Assembly (NCBI GenBank): GCA_045631905.1
Contig: JAZQVO010000002.1
Location: 7,686 to 71,685, forward strand
Reading direction: 5' to 3'
From: HGM04593 sp045631905
GTDB lineage: Bacteria; Bacteroidota; Bacteroidia; Bacteroidales; Bacteroidaceae
DNA: 64,000 bases
Position numbers and translations under genes: made by a program. The notes below the pieces were generated by a model. The model did not search any database and was not told the DNA's origin. It saw only the letters and a program-made list of their open reading frames with translations. Shown in pieces: positions 47,701-55,207 of the stretch (the first letter of the stretch is position 1; every line of letters starts with the position of its first letter).

Positions 47701-48642
47701 TGTGAGATAATTTCCGTTCGACCAGCCTCTGTTATACTGTGTAGGACAGATGATACAGGGGTTTACATCGTCGTAAGCCTTGTTAAGTTCATCGGTAATA
47801 TAGTTCATCAGCTGTGCCTGCTTGTCGCCACGCTGCCCCTCGCCGCTCCAAACATCGTCGAAGAATACGGCAAAAGTGCGTACACCGAGATCGTACATAG
47901 CTTTCAACTTGTTTACGATGTTCACACTGTCGGTCTTGTTCCACTGAATATTTTCTCCGGGGTGGATAGCCCAAACAAAATCGACCTTGCAAGCCTTTGC
48001 GGCATTTACATACGAGCGTATCTTCTCGGCTTGGTCGGCAGGGTAATTCTCACGCCAACGACCACGATGATAGACATCGTCCTTGGGGCCATAGATATAT
48101 GTATTCATCTTCTGACGACCGAACATCTTAAAATAGCTCATGCGGTCAGCCTCGCTGTATGGGTTGCCGTAATATCCCTCCACAAGCCCGCGATAAGGGA
48201 CCGAGGGATAGTCGGTAACCGTAACAGCCATCACATTGGGTTGCGATGCTATTTGAATAAATGTTTGAACACCGTAATAGGTTCCCGAGCCATCGTTTCC
48301 TGCAATAACCACTTTATCGGCAGTTACAGACAGGTAGTAACCCTCGGCTTTTTCGGGGATAAGGGATTCAAACTCGGCAACGGCAACATCGCCACGTTCG
48401 CCTATAATCACCTGTTTCATACCACCCACCGAAAAGTTCTCCTTAAAGAGATTGACTGCATCGGTGTCGGCAAGTTCTTCGCCAACAAGCATGTACGAGG
48501 TTGTTGAAGAAAAAGCCACACCACCGTCCCACGAAATATTTTGAGGAAGGGGGCTGACATTTACAACCTGCGACAGCGATGGTAGTGCCACACAGAGAAG
48601 CAACAACATGGTTGCCATCGTTTTTCTCAAACAATTTTTCAT
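41731..48642 (-). CDS. Giant secreted bifunctional glycosidase: GH84 + ricin-like modules + LacZ-type GH2, T9SS tail
   Basis: A 2303-aa single frame. Residues 1-24 are a signal peptide. Residues about 25-145 resemble the N-terminal domain of O-GlcNAcase-type enzymes, and 146-440 a GH84 barrel (YRGLVEGYYGNPYS, GPKDDVYHRGRWRENYP), with the catalytic Asp262-Asp263 pair in VFFDDVWSG; a helical part runs to about 600. Residues about 610-1200 hold four or five ricin-like modules (YYIKFNGKYLTN, YYIKDGNKYLTN). Residues about 1205-2215 form a full LacZ-type GH2: jelly roll, Ig domains, acid/base Glu1665 in GNESG, nucleophile Glu1731 in CEYAHAMGN, and a beta-galactosidase small-chain domain. Residues 2225-2303 are a T9SS sorting tail. 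It could remove terminal beta-Gal, then the exposed beta-GlcNAc. No stop or frameshift was seen, so a real fusion seems likely. Confidence 0.93.
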   Translation of the reverse strand: MKNCLRKTMATMLLLLCVALPSLSQVVNVSPLPQNISWDGGVAFSSTTSYMLVGEELADTDAVNLFKENFSVGGMKQVIIGERGDVAVAEFESLIPEKAEGYYLSVTADKVVIAGNDGSGTYYGVQTFIQIASQPNVMAVTVTDYPSVPYRGLVEGYYGNPYSEADRMSYFKMFGRQKMNTYIYGPKDDVYHRGRWRENYPADQAEKIRSYVNAAKACKVDFVWAIHPGENIQWNKTDSVNIVNKLKAMYDLGVRTFAVFFDDVWSGEGQRGDKQAQLMNYITDELNKAYDDVNPCIICPTQYNRGWSNGNYLTTLGTTMNPSVRIMWTGNSVVDMINKSDMQWINNQISRKAYIWLNYPVTDYCINHLLMGPTYGNDLDIADMLSGFTANPMEYAEASKVSLFSIGDYNWNMPAYDADASWENALQYLMPQNVADFRFFCENNVDLGSTVHGLRRMNESPEFVEAKNLYDTKISAGDKAGAYEAVGVQFKKFVSVADNLLATSEAPALIAEITPWLHSMRYLGLKGVSLVEMQNALLCENPDSFINSYLRYNEYEKLQGALRSRDFSGTLKQATPVVGTVHVEPFIKDAMGELVAEYKENYDYRTDVFPAQVLENGVYYIKFNGKYLTNTTPNVASSVPKFTSALDDVRPQKQEWKITLDPSTNRYKIINLEDNRYLNEKGEFTVSETTNPFESVWHTYEIYRLANGKYAIKNAGSAGDKLWTANGTRVSASSSNELMPANFVFDIVPIGNDEEKEITTISSNGIYYIKDGNKYLTNINIRGSGGNPVFQDVTSPGLAQEWLITPDASGKNYYKIVSKADGRYLNEKGVFGTNQYYSDWNTYLITMQGDMFSMRLTQSATKDGVKFLVSDGTRLFEQAISHAESYTLGIEQKYVEPQPEVEPDEITTPKLYVYRIENVGNGKYITNGDNVENDAVIAYADGNESSNGQKWALYPTGVADEYILVNATSKKALDMAPGVGHPVQWNCEPYNVNQIFKIDETETGVCRLLNAGNLSQCLGASASGTPLVVSDLESETSLFRLHKTDEELPLNFPVANKSFVIKSVTTGQVVTVLPNSTLDSYIYSVNYNKSNNGQIWKLTTGKTAFVATSQYYALSLDMGLSGSCVPLLYTTNSSNSNQNIYFEEVDGENGVYRIYAYKSSTKYYLQSIADNAFATTTVASDEGTKFELSMLSGSFGNDWENHEFFEENKEPAHATFIPYTSTSLMKGDANYNLPWLTPKQADYLSLNGTWKFKFVPNPSLRPGKEEFWGTDADVSSWDNIDVPSCWEMKGYDLPLYVNVEYAFLNNPPYIINKVSGVGDNPVGSYRRTFTLPEEWDGKNVFLHFDGLYSAAYIWVNGEYVGYTQGGNNDHEFEISDHVCTGTNNISIQVLRWSDASYLEGQDMFHMSGLHRDVYLYATPKTFVCDHYVTSVLDDGYASGSMNIDFEIDNRTGVATTKTIEADLVDPQGAVVATRSALVNIGAGSKKVKTALAFDALSNLQAWTAETPNLYTVVVRQKDADGKEEMVFSTKYGFRSIEIKNGVVLINGKRVFFKGVNNQDTHPLHGRAIDVETMLKDVQMMKQSNMNTVRTSHYPRQAKMYAMFDYYGLYVMNEADVECHKSWNDKGRNSISNDLTWRAQYVDRTVRMVYRDRNHPSVIFWSLGNESGVGVNFDFTYAATKALDSRPVHYEGYSNDNSAKNTDLHSKMYPDLAYVRNKANNSIGGEPFFMCEYAHAMGNAVGNLQEYWDIIESSKHGIGGCIWDWVDQSIYDPKAIMSGVLDVNGFPKYTSGYDYPGPHQGNFVNNGLVTADRAWSAKLTEVKKVYQYATFSYDATQGVLSIKNKYNFINLDNFALRYSLLCDGNVVETNMVDIPSTEPSATAEVALSPATTFEPGHEYLLNVELLKKSAEAWCESGYSIATEQFVLQERSALVAMPATTETLTLVSEGGYTVSNDNITFSVNGEGFVTSWVANGVKVLEDGGSYPVYSNIRWIENESPYGEHNFGDVSTYISSATVNASLSSDKTSCEVTVNVEHAKCPYTIVYTVYACGTVDMKVSYMPMSNALRRIGLDVVFPAGYENVSYYAKGPWENYIDRQRGSFIGRYTTTVDEMFEMYAHPQSMGNRMSLRELSLVNPENGNTINIATEGEVSFSLSHYNQVQYLTPALHPWELDKDDVLYATFDYMQRGIGNGSCGPGTESMYYTPVGSVYTHTLRVSTINGMGTGVENIDASNIDIKYNVADEVVECKNMPPGTEVEVLDVKGVVVGCTKAGDAKVSLAGLPKGSYILVIKGKGVNAVHKFLKH

Positions 48643-48679
48643 AAAAAATATATTTAATACATTATTTTCTTTAATAGCG

Positions 48680-48687
48680 CGAATATA
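48680..48687 (-). promoter_or_regulatory. Possible -7 box of the GH84/GH2 gene
   Basis: Minus-strand TATATTCG, one base off the consensus, 38 bp before the ATG; no -33 box at the ideal distance. Confidence 0.3.
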
Positions 48688-48725
48688 TACAAAAATGTTA
48701 AAGAATATACTTTTTTAACCCTTTT

Positions 48726-48733
48726 TACATTTG
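48726..48733 (+). promoter_or_regulatory. -7 box of the GH20 gene
   Basis: TACATTTG matches TAnnTTTG and lies 88 bp before the start at 48822, inside the 179-bp divergent region shared with the GH84/GH2 gene. Confidence 0.45.
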
Positions 48734-48821
48734 TTCACAAAAAAAACAGATTCTTTTATCGATTATTTTGCAAAAATCTATACTTTTACGAAAAAAGAAA
48801 ATATTTAAAAAAATAAATCTT

Positions 48822-51800
48822 ATGAAAGAAAGAATCATCGTTACCCTGCTACTTATTGCAGGCTGGTTGGGTGCCTACTCACAAGGTTTTCCCACCATCA
48901 GCACCAGTGAGAACACAAAATGGTATCTCATTCAGTTTATGAACGGTGGCAACGCATTCACAGCTACCCAAAACAATGCCGAGATAACAACATCGGCACC
49001 GGTTGGCAACGATGCGCAGCTATGGAAAATTACCGGCGACGAAACAAGCGGATATACATTCACAAACAAAAAGGGATACACTCTCTTTGTCGGTTCGGCC
49101 GAAAAGAACCAAAAAGTAAAAGCCACAGACAGCTCTACCACAGGCGTTACAAAATTTAAAATAAACAAAACCGGTTACAGCAATTATAGTGGCAGTTACG
49201 AGATTCAGCCTACGGGCAACACAGGTATCTCCATGAACCTTTGGGGTGGCCCAAATGATAATCGTGGAGTAGGTCTTTGGAACAGCAACAACGACCCGAA
49301 CAACCCCGTACAATTTGTCGATGCCACAAAGCTCGAGCAGATAGGCAAAATATCAATAGTGCCTTACCCCGCAGAGCTGACAATAACAGACAGCGATGCC
49401 ATGTTCGACATCACAACACTCAACGCAATCGCATACACAGGCGAGCGCATGAAGATACATGCCGAAGAATTTGCAACACAGCTTGCAAAATCGGCAGGCA
49501 TAAATCTCGAAGTAAAAATTGCGAGCGACGCACCCCAAGCAGGCGAGGTGTGGTTTGGAACCGACGAGAGCCTACCCGCCGAGGGTTACACATTAAACGT
49601 AAACGAGAGCTACATAGAGATTAAGTCGGCACAATTTGCAGGTTCGCTCTATGCGTTGCAAACACTAAAACAGCTACTGCCAAGAGAATTCTTTGCAAGC
49701 ACCGCACAAAACGATGTAAAATGGGAGATACCCTTCGTGAGCATCAGCGACGAACCGCTTTTAGGACACCGCGGATACATGCTCGACATCGCACGTCACT
49801 TCTTCGACAAAGAGGAGGTTAAAAAAGTACTCGACATCTTAACCTTGTACAAGATTAACCGCTTTCACTGGCATCTCACCGACGACCAAGGCTGGCGCAT
49901 AGAGATTCCCGAATACCCCAAACTTACCGAGATTGGTGCCATACGCTCAAAATCATTCAGCAACACAGGCGACGGCCAGTCGTTCTACGACGACACAGAG
50001 TATGGTCGCGGAATGTGGTACTCGCAAGAAGACCTCAAAGAGGTTGTAGAGTATGCACTTGCACGCAACATAGAAATCATACCCGAGGTGGACTTACCCG
50101 GCCACATGGTGGCAGCCATAACCGCCTACCCCGAACTAAGCTGTGATGCCACAAAAAAATATGAGGTGCGCATAGACGGCGGAATATCTCATGACGTTCT
50201 AAACGTTGGCGACGACAAAGTCATCGACTTCCTCAAATGTATAATGGACAACCTTGCCAACATATTCCCCTACCAATACATACACTTTGGTGGCGATGAG
50301 TGCCCCACCGGGCAATGGAGCACCAACCAGCAGTGCATCAAGCGCGTAGAATCGCTTGGGCTCGAGGGTGTACACCAGTTACAGTCGTGGTTGGTCGAGG
50401 AGCTTGGAACCTACATTAAAGAAAAATACGACAAAGAGATAATCGTGTGGGACGAGTTGCTTGCTCACTGGAACGACAACAACAAAATTAAGCCTGTGAT
50501 AATGGCATGGAACAACATCTCAAAAAGCGGAGACGCCGCTAACAGAGGCATGAAATCCATCATTGTACCTTACAGCCACCTCTACCTCGACTTTATGCAG
50601 TCGAACGAGAACAACCGCTTTGTCGATGAGCTTTACAACGGAGGCTGGGGTATTAATACCGTAGAAGAGATATACAACCTAAACCCGTTGAGCAGCCTCG
50701 CCGGCCGTGAGAGCTATGCACTCGGTGTGCAAGGCAACATGTGGACAGAGACCACCAACGATATTGACGAAGTAGAATACCAGCTTCTCCCCCGTCTTCT
50801 TGCTCTCTCCGAAATTGGCTGGTTGCCTACAAGCAAGAAGAGTTGGGTATCCTTCTACAAACGTCTGCAAAGCCACGACGAGATATTCGAGTTACTCGAC
50901 TACAAATATGCCAAGCACTATATAGAACCAACAGAGCACACTCCTGCCGAGAGCGCACTCTTAGAGGCTGAAAGCATACTCAAAAACAGCATACGAGGTG
51001 GGGTAGGTTACCCGAGTGCCGAGCTTTTCGACGCATTGCAAAGTGCGTACGCAAACGCAAGCAACGAAGATGTGACAGCCCTGCTAACAGCAACAGAGAA
51101 TTACAAAAACGCCCCCATCACCCAACCAAAGGAGGGCAAAACATACAAAATAATCTCCGCATCGACCTACTACAAACGCCAATACGAAGGCTCGACGATG
51201 TACCAAAAAGGCGATGGCGTGCGCTTCCACTATACCCCACAAACAGAGCCCGAAGAGTTGTGGCAATTTACCCCCGTCGACGGTGGTTACATAATGACCA
51301 ACCTGTATAGTGGCAAGCAAATTACAATGAGCAACTACAATGTGGCCGTAAATATGAGCGAAGATGGTACACCTTTGAGAATAGACAAAGCAACCATCGC
51401 TACACAGAGCTTCACATATATCCCGGGCGTAATAACCATATCGGCTGTCGATGGTTACAGCGCAACCATGAACAACAGTGTTAAGCGTTTGAGTGCCGAA
51501 GGCTCGGGCGATGTATATGCAAAAGACGAAGCTGCACTCTGCTACAACGGAACATGGAAAATTGTTGAGGTCGAAGACTTCACAACTCAACTTGCAGGCC
51601 TTGTTAAAAAGTGCGAAATAATAGTTCTCACAAGCAAGCCCGGCGAGGCCAACGAGTACACACAGGAGGCACTTAACTATTTACAGGAGAGCGTCATAAC
51701 ACCTGCAAAAGAGATTATCGCCGAAGGTAATGTAAGCGAAACGCAGTACAACGCCTATGTGGCACTCTACCACCAATTTCAGATGATGGAGAGAGCAAGC

Positions 51801-52346
51801 ATAGCCGAAACACTAAGCGAAGATTACTACTATTATATACGTAATGTATGGTTCGGGAAATATGCAGGCTACAACGCAACAAACAAGATAGTTTCTCCCC
51901 AAACAAAAAGCACACACGACAAGATGTTGTGGAGCATCAAGAAGTTGCCCGACGGAAAGGTTTACATCTACAACAAATCGACCGGAACCGCCACATACCC
52001 CACTGCTTACAACAACGAGCAGGCCATCAAACTTGGCGAGGAATATGCTTGGAAACTCGAAGAGCGCACGCTCGACGGCAAAACCGGTATATGTATAATT
52101 GATGCAAGCGAAAATTACAGCTGGTACATCAACCCCGACGCATGGAACTACACCCTTATGAAGCCTTTCTGGGGAGCATGTACATGGGAGTTCGAGAAAA
52201 GCACGATAGAGGTTGCAACATCGGTCATAGACATTGAGAAAGAGAAGGAGAACGATGGCATTTACGACCTGTTTGGCAACAAACTCGAAAAAATAACACA
52301 ACCGGGTATATATATAGTAAACGGTACCAAGAGGTTTGTAAAATAA
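48822..52346 (+). CDS. Secreted GH20 beta-N-acetylhexosaminidase with ricin-like modules and T9SS-type tail
   Basis: A 1174-aa exported enzyme removing terminal beta-GlcNAc or beta-GalNAc by substrate-assisted catalysis. I start at 48822 (MKERIIVTLLL, signal peptide to YSQG) and not at the upstream in-frame ATG. Residues about 20-165 are a ricin-like module; 170-300 the GH20b domain; 300-670 the barrel, with HLTDDQGWRIEIP near 350 and catalytic Asp492-Glu493 in HFGGDECPTG. A second ricin-like module (YKIISASTYYKRQ) lies near 760-900; helical and beta segments follow. The last 40 residues (YDLFGNKLEKITQPGIYIVN) look like a short T9SS tail. It faces the GH84/GH2 gene across 179 bp. Confidence 0.92.
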   Translation: MKERIIVTLLLIAGWLGAYSQGFPTISTSENTKWYLIQFMNGGNAFTATQNNAEITTSAPVGNDAQLWKITGDETSGYTFTNKKGYTLFVGSAEKNQKVKATDSSTTGVTKFKINKTGYSNYSGSYEIQPTGNTGISMNLWGGPNDNRGVGLWNSNNDPNNPVQFVDATKLEQIGKISIVPYPAELTITDSDAMFDITTLNAIAYTGERMKIHAEEFATQLAKSAGINLEVKIASDAPQAGEVWFGTDESLPAEGYTLNVNESYIEIKSAQFAGSLYALQTLKQLLPREFFASTAQNDVKWEIPFVSISDEPLLGHRGYMLDIARHFFDKEEVKKVLDILTLYKINRFHWHLTDDQGWRIEIPEYPKLTEIGAIRSKSFSNTGDGQSFYDDTEYGRGMWYSQEDLKEVVEYALARNIEIIPEVDLPGHMVAAITAYPELSCDATKKYEVRIDGGISHDVLNVGDDKVIDFLKCIMDNLANIFPYQYIHFGGDECPTGQWSTNQQCIKRVESLGLEGVHQLQSWLVEELGTYIKEKYDKEIIVWDELLAHWNDNNKIKPVIMAWNNISKSGDAANRGMKSIIVPYSHLYLDFMQSNENNRFVDELYNGGWGINTVEEIYNLNPLSSLAGRESYALGVQGNMWTETTNDIDEVEYQLLPRLLALSEIGWLPTSKKSWVSFYKRLQSHDEIFELLDYKYAKHYIEPTEHTPAESALLEAESILKNSIRGGVGYPSAELFDALQSAYANASNEDVTALLTATENYKNAPITQPKEGKTYKIISASTYYKRQYEGSTMYQKGDGVRFHYTPQTEPEELWQFTPVDGGYIMTNLYSGKQITMSNYNVAVNMSEDGTPLRIDKATIATQSFTYIPGVITISAVDGYSATMNNSVKRLSAEGSGDVYAKDEAALCYNGTWKIVEVEDFTTQLAGLVKKCEIIVLTSKPGEANEYTQEALNYLQESVITPAKEIIAEGNVSETQYNAYVALYHQFQMMERASIAETLSEDYYYYIRNVWFGKYAGYNATNKIVSPQTKSTHDKMLWSIKKLPDGKVYIYNKSTGTATYPTAYNNEQAIKLGEEYAWKLEERTLDGKTGICIIDASENYSWYINPDAWNYTLMKPFWGACTWEFEKSTIEVATSVIDIEKEKENDGIYDLFGNKLEKITQPGIYIVNGTKRFVK

Positions 52347-52361
52347 CATTTGTCCTTTTTA

Positions 52362-52404
52362 AAATGTACACCTCCTACCTGACGGGTAGGAGGTGTACAT
52401 TTTT
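52362..52404 (+). terminator. Terminator after the GH20 gene
   Basis: An 18-bp inverted repeat (AAATGTACACCTCCTACC at 52362-52379, complement 52385-52402) with a T run following. Confidence 0.9.
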
Positions 52405-52516
52405 TTCGCTTCATATATCCTCTTTTAAATCGCTTCGGCTACACATGATGTTTGGCAACAGATAGGCAAGCGTTGTTGCACAAAGGAAAAAGAATAACGA
52501 AAAGAATAAGGCGGTA

Positions 52517-52729
52517 TTACCATCTATCGGCAAAAAAGTCGCGCCAATATGTGTTTTCTTTGTCAAAAACAGCCTTTTCCTGTGGTGTTAATCTATGGGG
52601 ATAGTCGGCAAACAGATTATATATTTTCTTTTTATCGAATGTAAAAAGAAATTCACCGACACACCCCGCATTATCTACCCAAAAGATAGTGTCGGTTTCG
52701 TTGTTTTTATAAAATTCAGCGGTTGTCAT
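52517..52729 (-). CDS. Small protein of unknown function (70 aa)
   Basis: A 70-aa soluble, acidic protein: MTTAEFYKNNETDTIFWVD, then FDKKKIYNLFADYPHRLTP and a C-terminal ENTYWRDFFADRW. I recall similarly patterned short conserved proteins in Bacteroidota (Phe-Asp-Lys-Lys, Tyr-Asn-Leu-Phe, Asp-Tyr-Pro, Leu-Thr-Pro), so it is probably a real family member, but no function is known to me. It lies downstream of rpsO in the same direction, behind the rpsO terminator, so its transcription needs read-through or its own promoter. Confidence 0.6.
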   Translation of the reverse strand: MTTAEFYKNNETDTIFWVDNAGCVGEFLFTFDKKKIYNLFADYPHRLTPQEKAVFDKENTYWRDFFADRW

Positions 52730-52805
52730 ATTCTAATTGTAGCAGAAGCAGGTATTATTACCAACATACCAAAAACAGGCACCTGTATAGCAACAGGCAT
52801 AAAAA

Positions 52806-52831
52806 AAGAGGTTCGCTTTTGCGAACCTCTT
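52806..52831 (-). terminator. Terminator of rpsO
   Basis: AAGAGGTTCGC (52806-52816) pairs with 52821-52831 around TTTT; the plus-strand A run at 52801-52807 becomes the U run on the minus strand. Confidence 0.85.
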
Positions 52832-52850
52832 AAACCTTTTCAGGCGCAGA

Positions 52851-53120
52851 TTATCTACGCAAGCCAAGTTTAGCAACGATAGCACGGTAACGATTGATGT
52901 CACGGTCCTTCAAGTAGTTGAGGAGTGAACGACGTTTACCTACCAACATTGTCAAAGCTCTCTGTGTGCTATAGTCCTTACGGTTAGCCTTAAGGTGCTC
53001 CGTCAAATGTGCAATACGGTATGAGAACAATGCAATCTGGCTCTCTGCTGAACCAGTATCAGTGCTAGACGTTCCGTATGTGCCAAAGATCTCTTTCTTT
53101 TTTTCTGAATCCAAATACAT
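52851..53120 (-). CDS. rpsO: 30S ribosomal protein S15
   Basis: An 89-aa small-subunit protein binding the central domain of 16S rRNA. It has the four-helix pattern with TGSAESQIALFSYRIAHLTEHLK near residues 23-45, QRALTMLVGKRRSLLNYLK near 53-71 and YRAIVAKLGLRR at the C-terminus. The start MYLDSEKKK at 53118-53120 fits the family length; upstream in-frame Met codons lie before the transcript start. It has its own promoter and terminator. Confidence 0.97.
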   Translation of the reverse strand: MYLDSEKKKEIFGTYGTSSTDTGSAESQIALFSYRIAHLTEHLKANRKDYSTQRALTMLVGKRRSLLNYLKDRDINRYRAIVAKLGLRR

Positions 53121-53204
53121 GATTTGAGGTTTTAAAAGGTTAAAAAAATATCTTTTGGCCGACAAATGAATGCGCAAGAGCGCACTATGTTGCCAACGCG
53201 GGTG

Positions 53205-53234
53205 CAAAGATACAACCATTTTTTGGATTAGCAA
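53205..53234 (-). promoter_or_regulatory. Promoter of rpsO
   Basis: Minus-strand TTG (plus CAA at 53232-53234), 19 bp, then TATCTTTG (plus CAAAGATA at 53205-53212). The leader is about 80 nt, long enough to contain the S15 autoregulatory structure known in other bacteria, which I did not model. Confidence 0.65.
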
Positions 53235-53351
53235 CCACTTTGCGGTATTTTTTCTCCACCAAACAATACTATCCCTTTGAGAGCGAGAGCAAAATATGAT
53301 TTATTATATATAAAGAGAGTAATCTTTAGTACAATTTCGCCGTTTTTGTTG

Positions 53352-53359
53352 TACCTTTG
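53352..53359 (+). promoter_or_regulatory. -7 box of typA
   Basis: TACCTTTG matches TAnnTTTG and lies 47 bp before the typA ATG. Confidence 0.5.
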
Positions 53360-53406
53360 CAGACGTTCTTGCAAAGCAAGACATTTTAATCAGCAAAAGA
53401 CATTAT

Positions 53407-55203
53407 ATGCAGGATATCCGTAACATTGCGATTATCGCACACGTTGACCACGGCAAGACAACCCTTGTAGACAAATTGATGCTCGCCGGAAACTTGCTCA
53501 AGGAGCAGGACAATGACAAGCTCACACTCGACAACAACGAGCTTGAGCGTGAAAGAGGTATAACAATTCTTTCAAAGAATGTATCGATACGATATAAAGA
53601 CACCAAAATCAACGTTATCGACACTCCGGGTCACAGCGACTTCGGTGGCGAGGTCGAGCGCGTGCTCAACATGGCCGACGGCTGTATTCTCCTTGTCGAT
53701 GCCTTTGAAGGCCCCATGCCACAGACACGCTTTGTGTTGCAGAAGGCATTGCAGATTGGTTTGAAGCCCATTGTTGTGGTAAACAAGGTGGACAAGCCAA
53801 ACTGCCGCCCCGAGGAGGTATACGAAATGGTCTTTGACCTTATGTTCTCGCTTGAGGCAACAGAGGAGCAGCTCGACTTCCCCGTGCTTTACGGCTCGGC
53901 AAAGAACAACTGGATGAGCACCGACTGGCGCAATGAGACAACAGACCTTACTGCTCTGCTCGATGCAATCATAGAGCATATACCCGCCCCAAAGAAGCTC
54001 GAGGGTACACCACAGATGCTCATCACATCACTTGACTATTCACCCTACACTGGACGCATTGCCATAGGACGCGTCCACCGCGGCACACTCACCGAGGGCA
54101 CAAGCATCACGCTGGTGAACCGCAACGGCGAGGAGAGCAAGATGAGAATCAAGGAACTTCACACATTCGAGGGTCTTGGACGCAAGAGAGCCGAGAGCGT
54201 TTCATCGGGTGACATCTGCGCTATCGTAGGCCTTGAGAAGTTTGAGATAGGTGACACCATATGCGACTTTGAGAATCCCGAGGCTCTGCCGCCGATTGCC
54301 ATCGACGAACCCACCATGAGCATGCTCTTTACTATCAACGACTCGCCCTTCTTCGGTAAAGAGGGCAAATTCGTGACATCGCGCCACATTCAGGAACGTC
54401 TTGACAAGGAACTTGACAAGAACCTTGCCCTACGCGTTAAGAAAGACCCCGAAGAGGATGCCTGGACAGTATTCGGCCGCGGCGTGCTCCACTTGTCGGT
54501 ACTCATAGAGACCATGCGTCGCGAGGGTTATGAACTACAGGTGGGCCAGCCACAGGTGATATACAAGGAGATCAATGGCGAGCGTCACGAGCCAATAGAG
54601 GAGCTCACCATAAACGTGCCCACAGACTTCTCGAGCAAAATCATCGACATGGTAACACGCCGCAAGGGTGAGATGCTCTCAATGGAGGCACAGGCCGACC
54701 GAGTGAACATCGAGTTCAACATTCCTTCAAGAGGTATCATAGGACTTCGCACAAACGTGCTCACAGCTTCGGCCGGCGAGGCCATCATGGCACACCGCTT
54801 CAAGGAGTACCAGCCATACAAGGGTGAGATTGAGCGACGAACAAACGGCTCAATGGTGGCAATGGAGAGCGGAACAGCCTTTGCATATGCCATCGACAAG
54901 CTTCAGGAGCGCGGCAAGTTCTTCATAAGCCCACAGGAGGAGGTATATGCAGGCCAGGTGGTAGGCGAACACATCCACGAAAACGACCTCGTCATCAACG
55001 TGACAAAAAGCAAGAAGCTCACCAACATGCGTGCAAGCGGAAGCGACGACAAGGCCCGCATCATTCCACCTACTATATTCTCACTCGAAGAGGCACTTGA
55101 GTACATAAAGGAGGACGAGTATCTGGAGGTAACACCAAAGTCAATGCGCATGCGCAAGATTATTCTTGACGAACTTGAGCGCAAGCGTGCTAACAAGCAG
55201 TAA
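53407..55203 (+). CDS. typA: Ribosome-associated translational GTPase TypA/BipA
   Basis: A 598-aa GTPase related to EF-G, acting on 70S/50S assembly and stress adaptation. G1 is AHVDHGKTT near residues 11-19, switch I ERERGITILSK near 49, DTPGHSDFGGEV for G3 near 74, NKVDKP for G4 near 128 and the G5 SAKNNW near 166. Domains II, III and V, and the C-terminal TypA-specific domain (FISPQEEVYAGQVVGEH, RIIPPTIFSLEEAL) are complete. Length is normal. The downstream lipoprotein gene starts 4 bp after the stop, so they are probably cotranscribed. Confidence 0.97.
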   Translation: MQDIRNIAIIAHVDHGKTTLVDKLMLAGNLLKEQDNDKLTLDNNELERERGITILSKNVSIRYKDTKINVIDTPGHSDFGGEVERVLNMADGCILLVDAFEGPMPQTRFVLQKALQIGLKPIVVVNKVDKPNCRPEEVYEMVFDLMFSLEATEEQLDFPVLYGSAKNNWMSTDWRNETTDLTALLDAIIEHIPAPKKLEGTPQMLITSLDYSPYTGRIAIGRVHRGTLTEGTSITLVNRNGEESKMRIKELHTFEGLGRKRAESVSSGDICAIVGLEKFEIGDTICDFENPEALPPIAIDEPTMSMLFTINDSPFFGKEGKFVTSRHIQERLDKELDKNLALRVKKDPEEDAWTVFGRGVLHLSVLIETMRREGYELQVGQPQVIYKEINGERHEPIEELTINVPTDFSSKIIDMVTRRKGEMLSMEAQADRVNIEFNIPSRGIIGLRTNVLTASAGEAIMAHRFKEYQPYKGEIERRTNGSMVAMESGTAFAYAIDKLQERGKFFISPQEEVYAGQVVGEHIHENDLVINVTKSKKLTNMRASGSDDKARIIPPTIFSLEEALEYIKEDEYLEVTPKSMRMRKIILDELERKRANKQ

Positions 55204-55207
55204 GGCA

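Noticed and set aside
47539..48507. A 322-codon plus-strand frame opposite the GH84 domain
   Set aside because: Antisense to a clear catalytic domain and without recognisable motifs.
48768..48821. Upstream start of the GH20 protein
   Set aside because: The extra 18 Lys-rich residues precede the signal peptide and would disrupt it; ATG 48822 is preferred.
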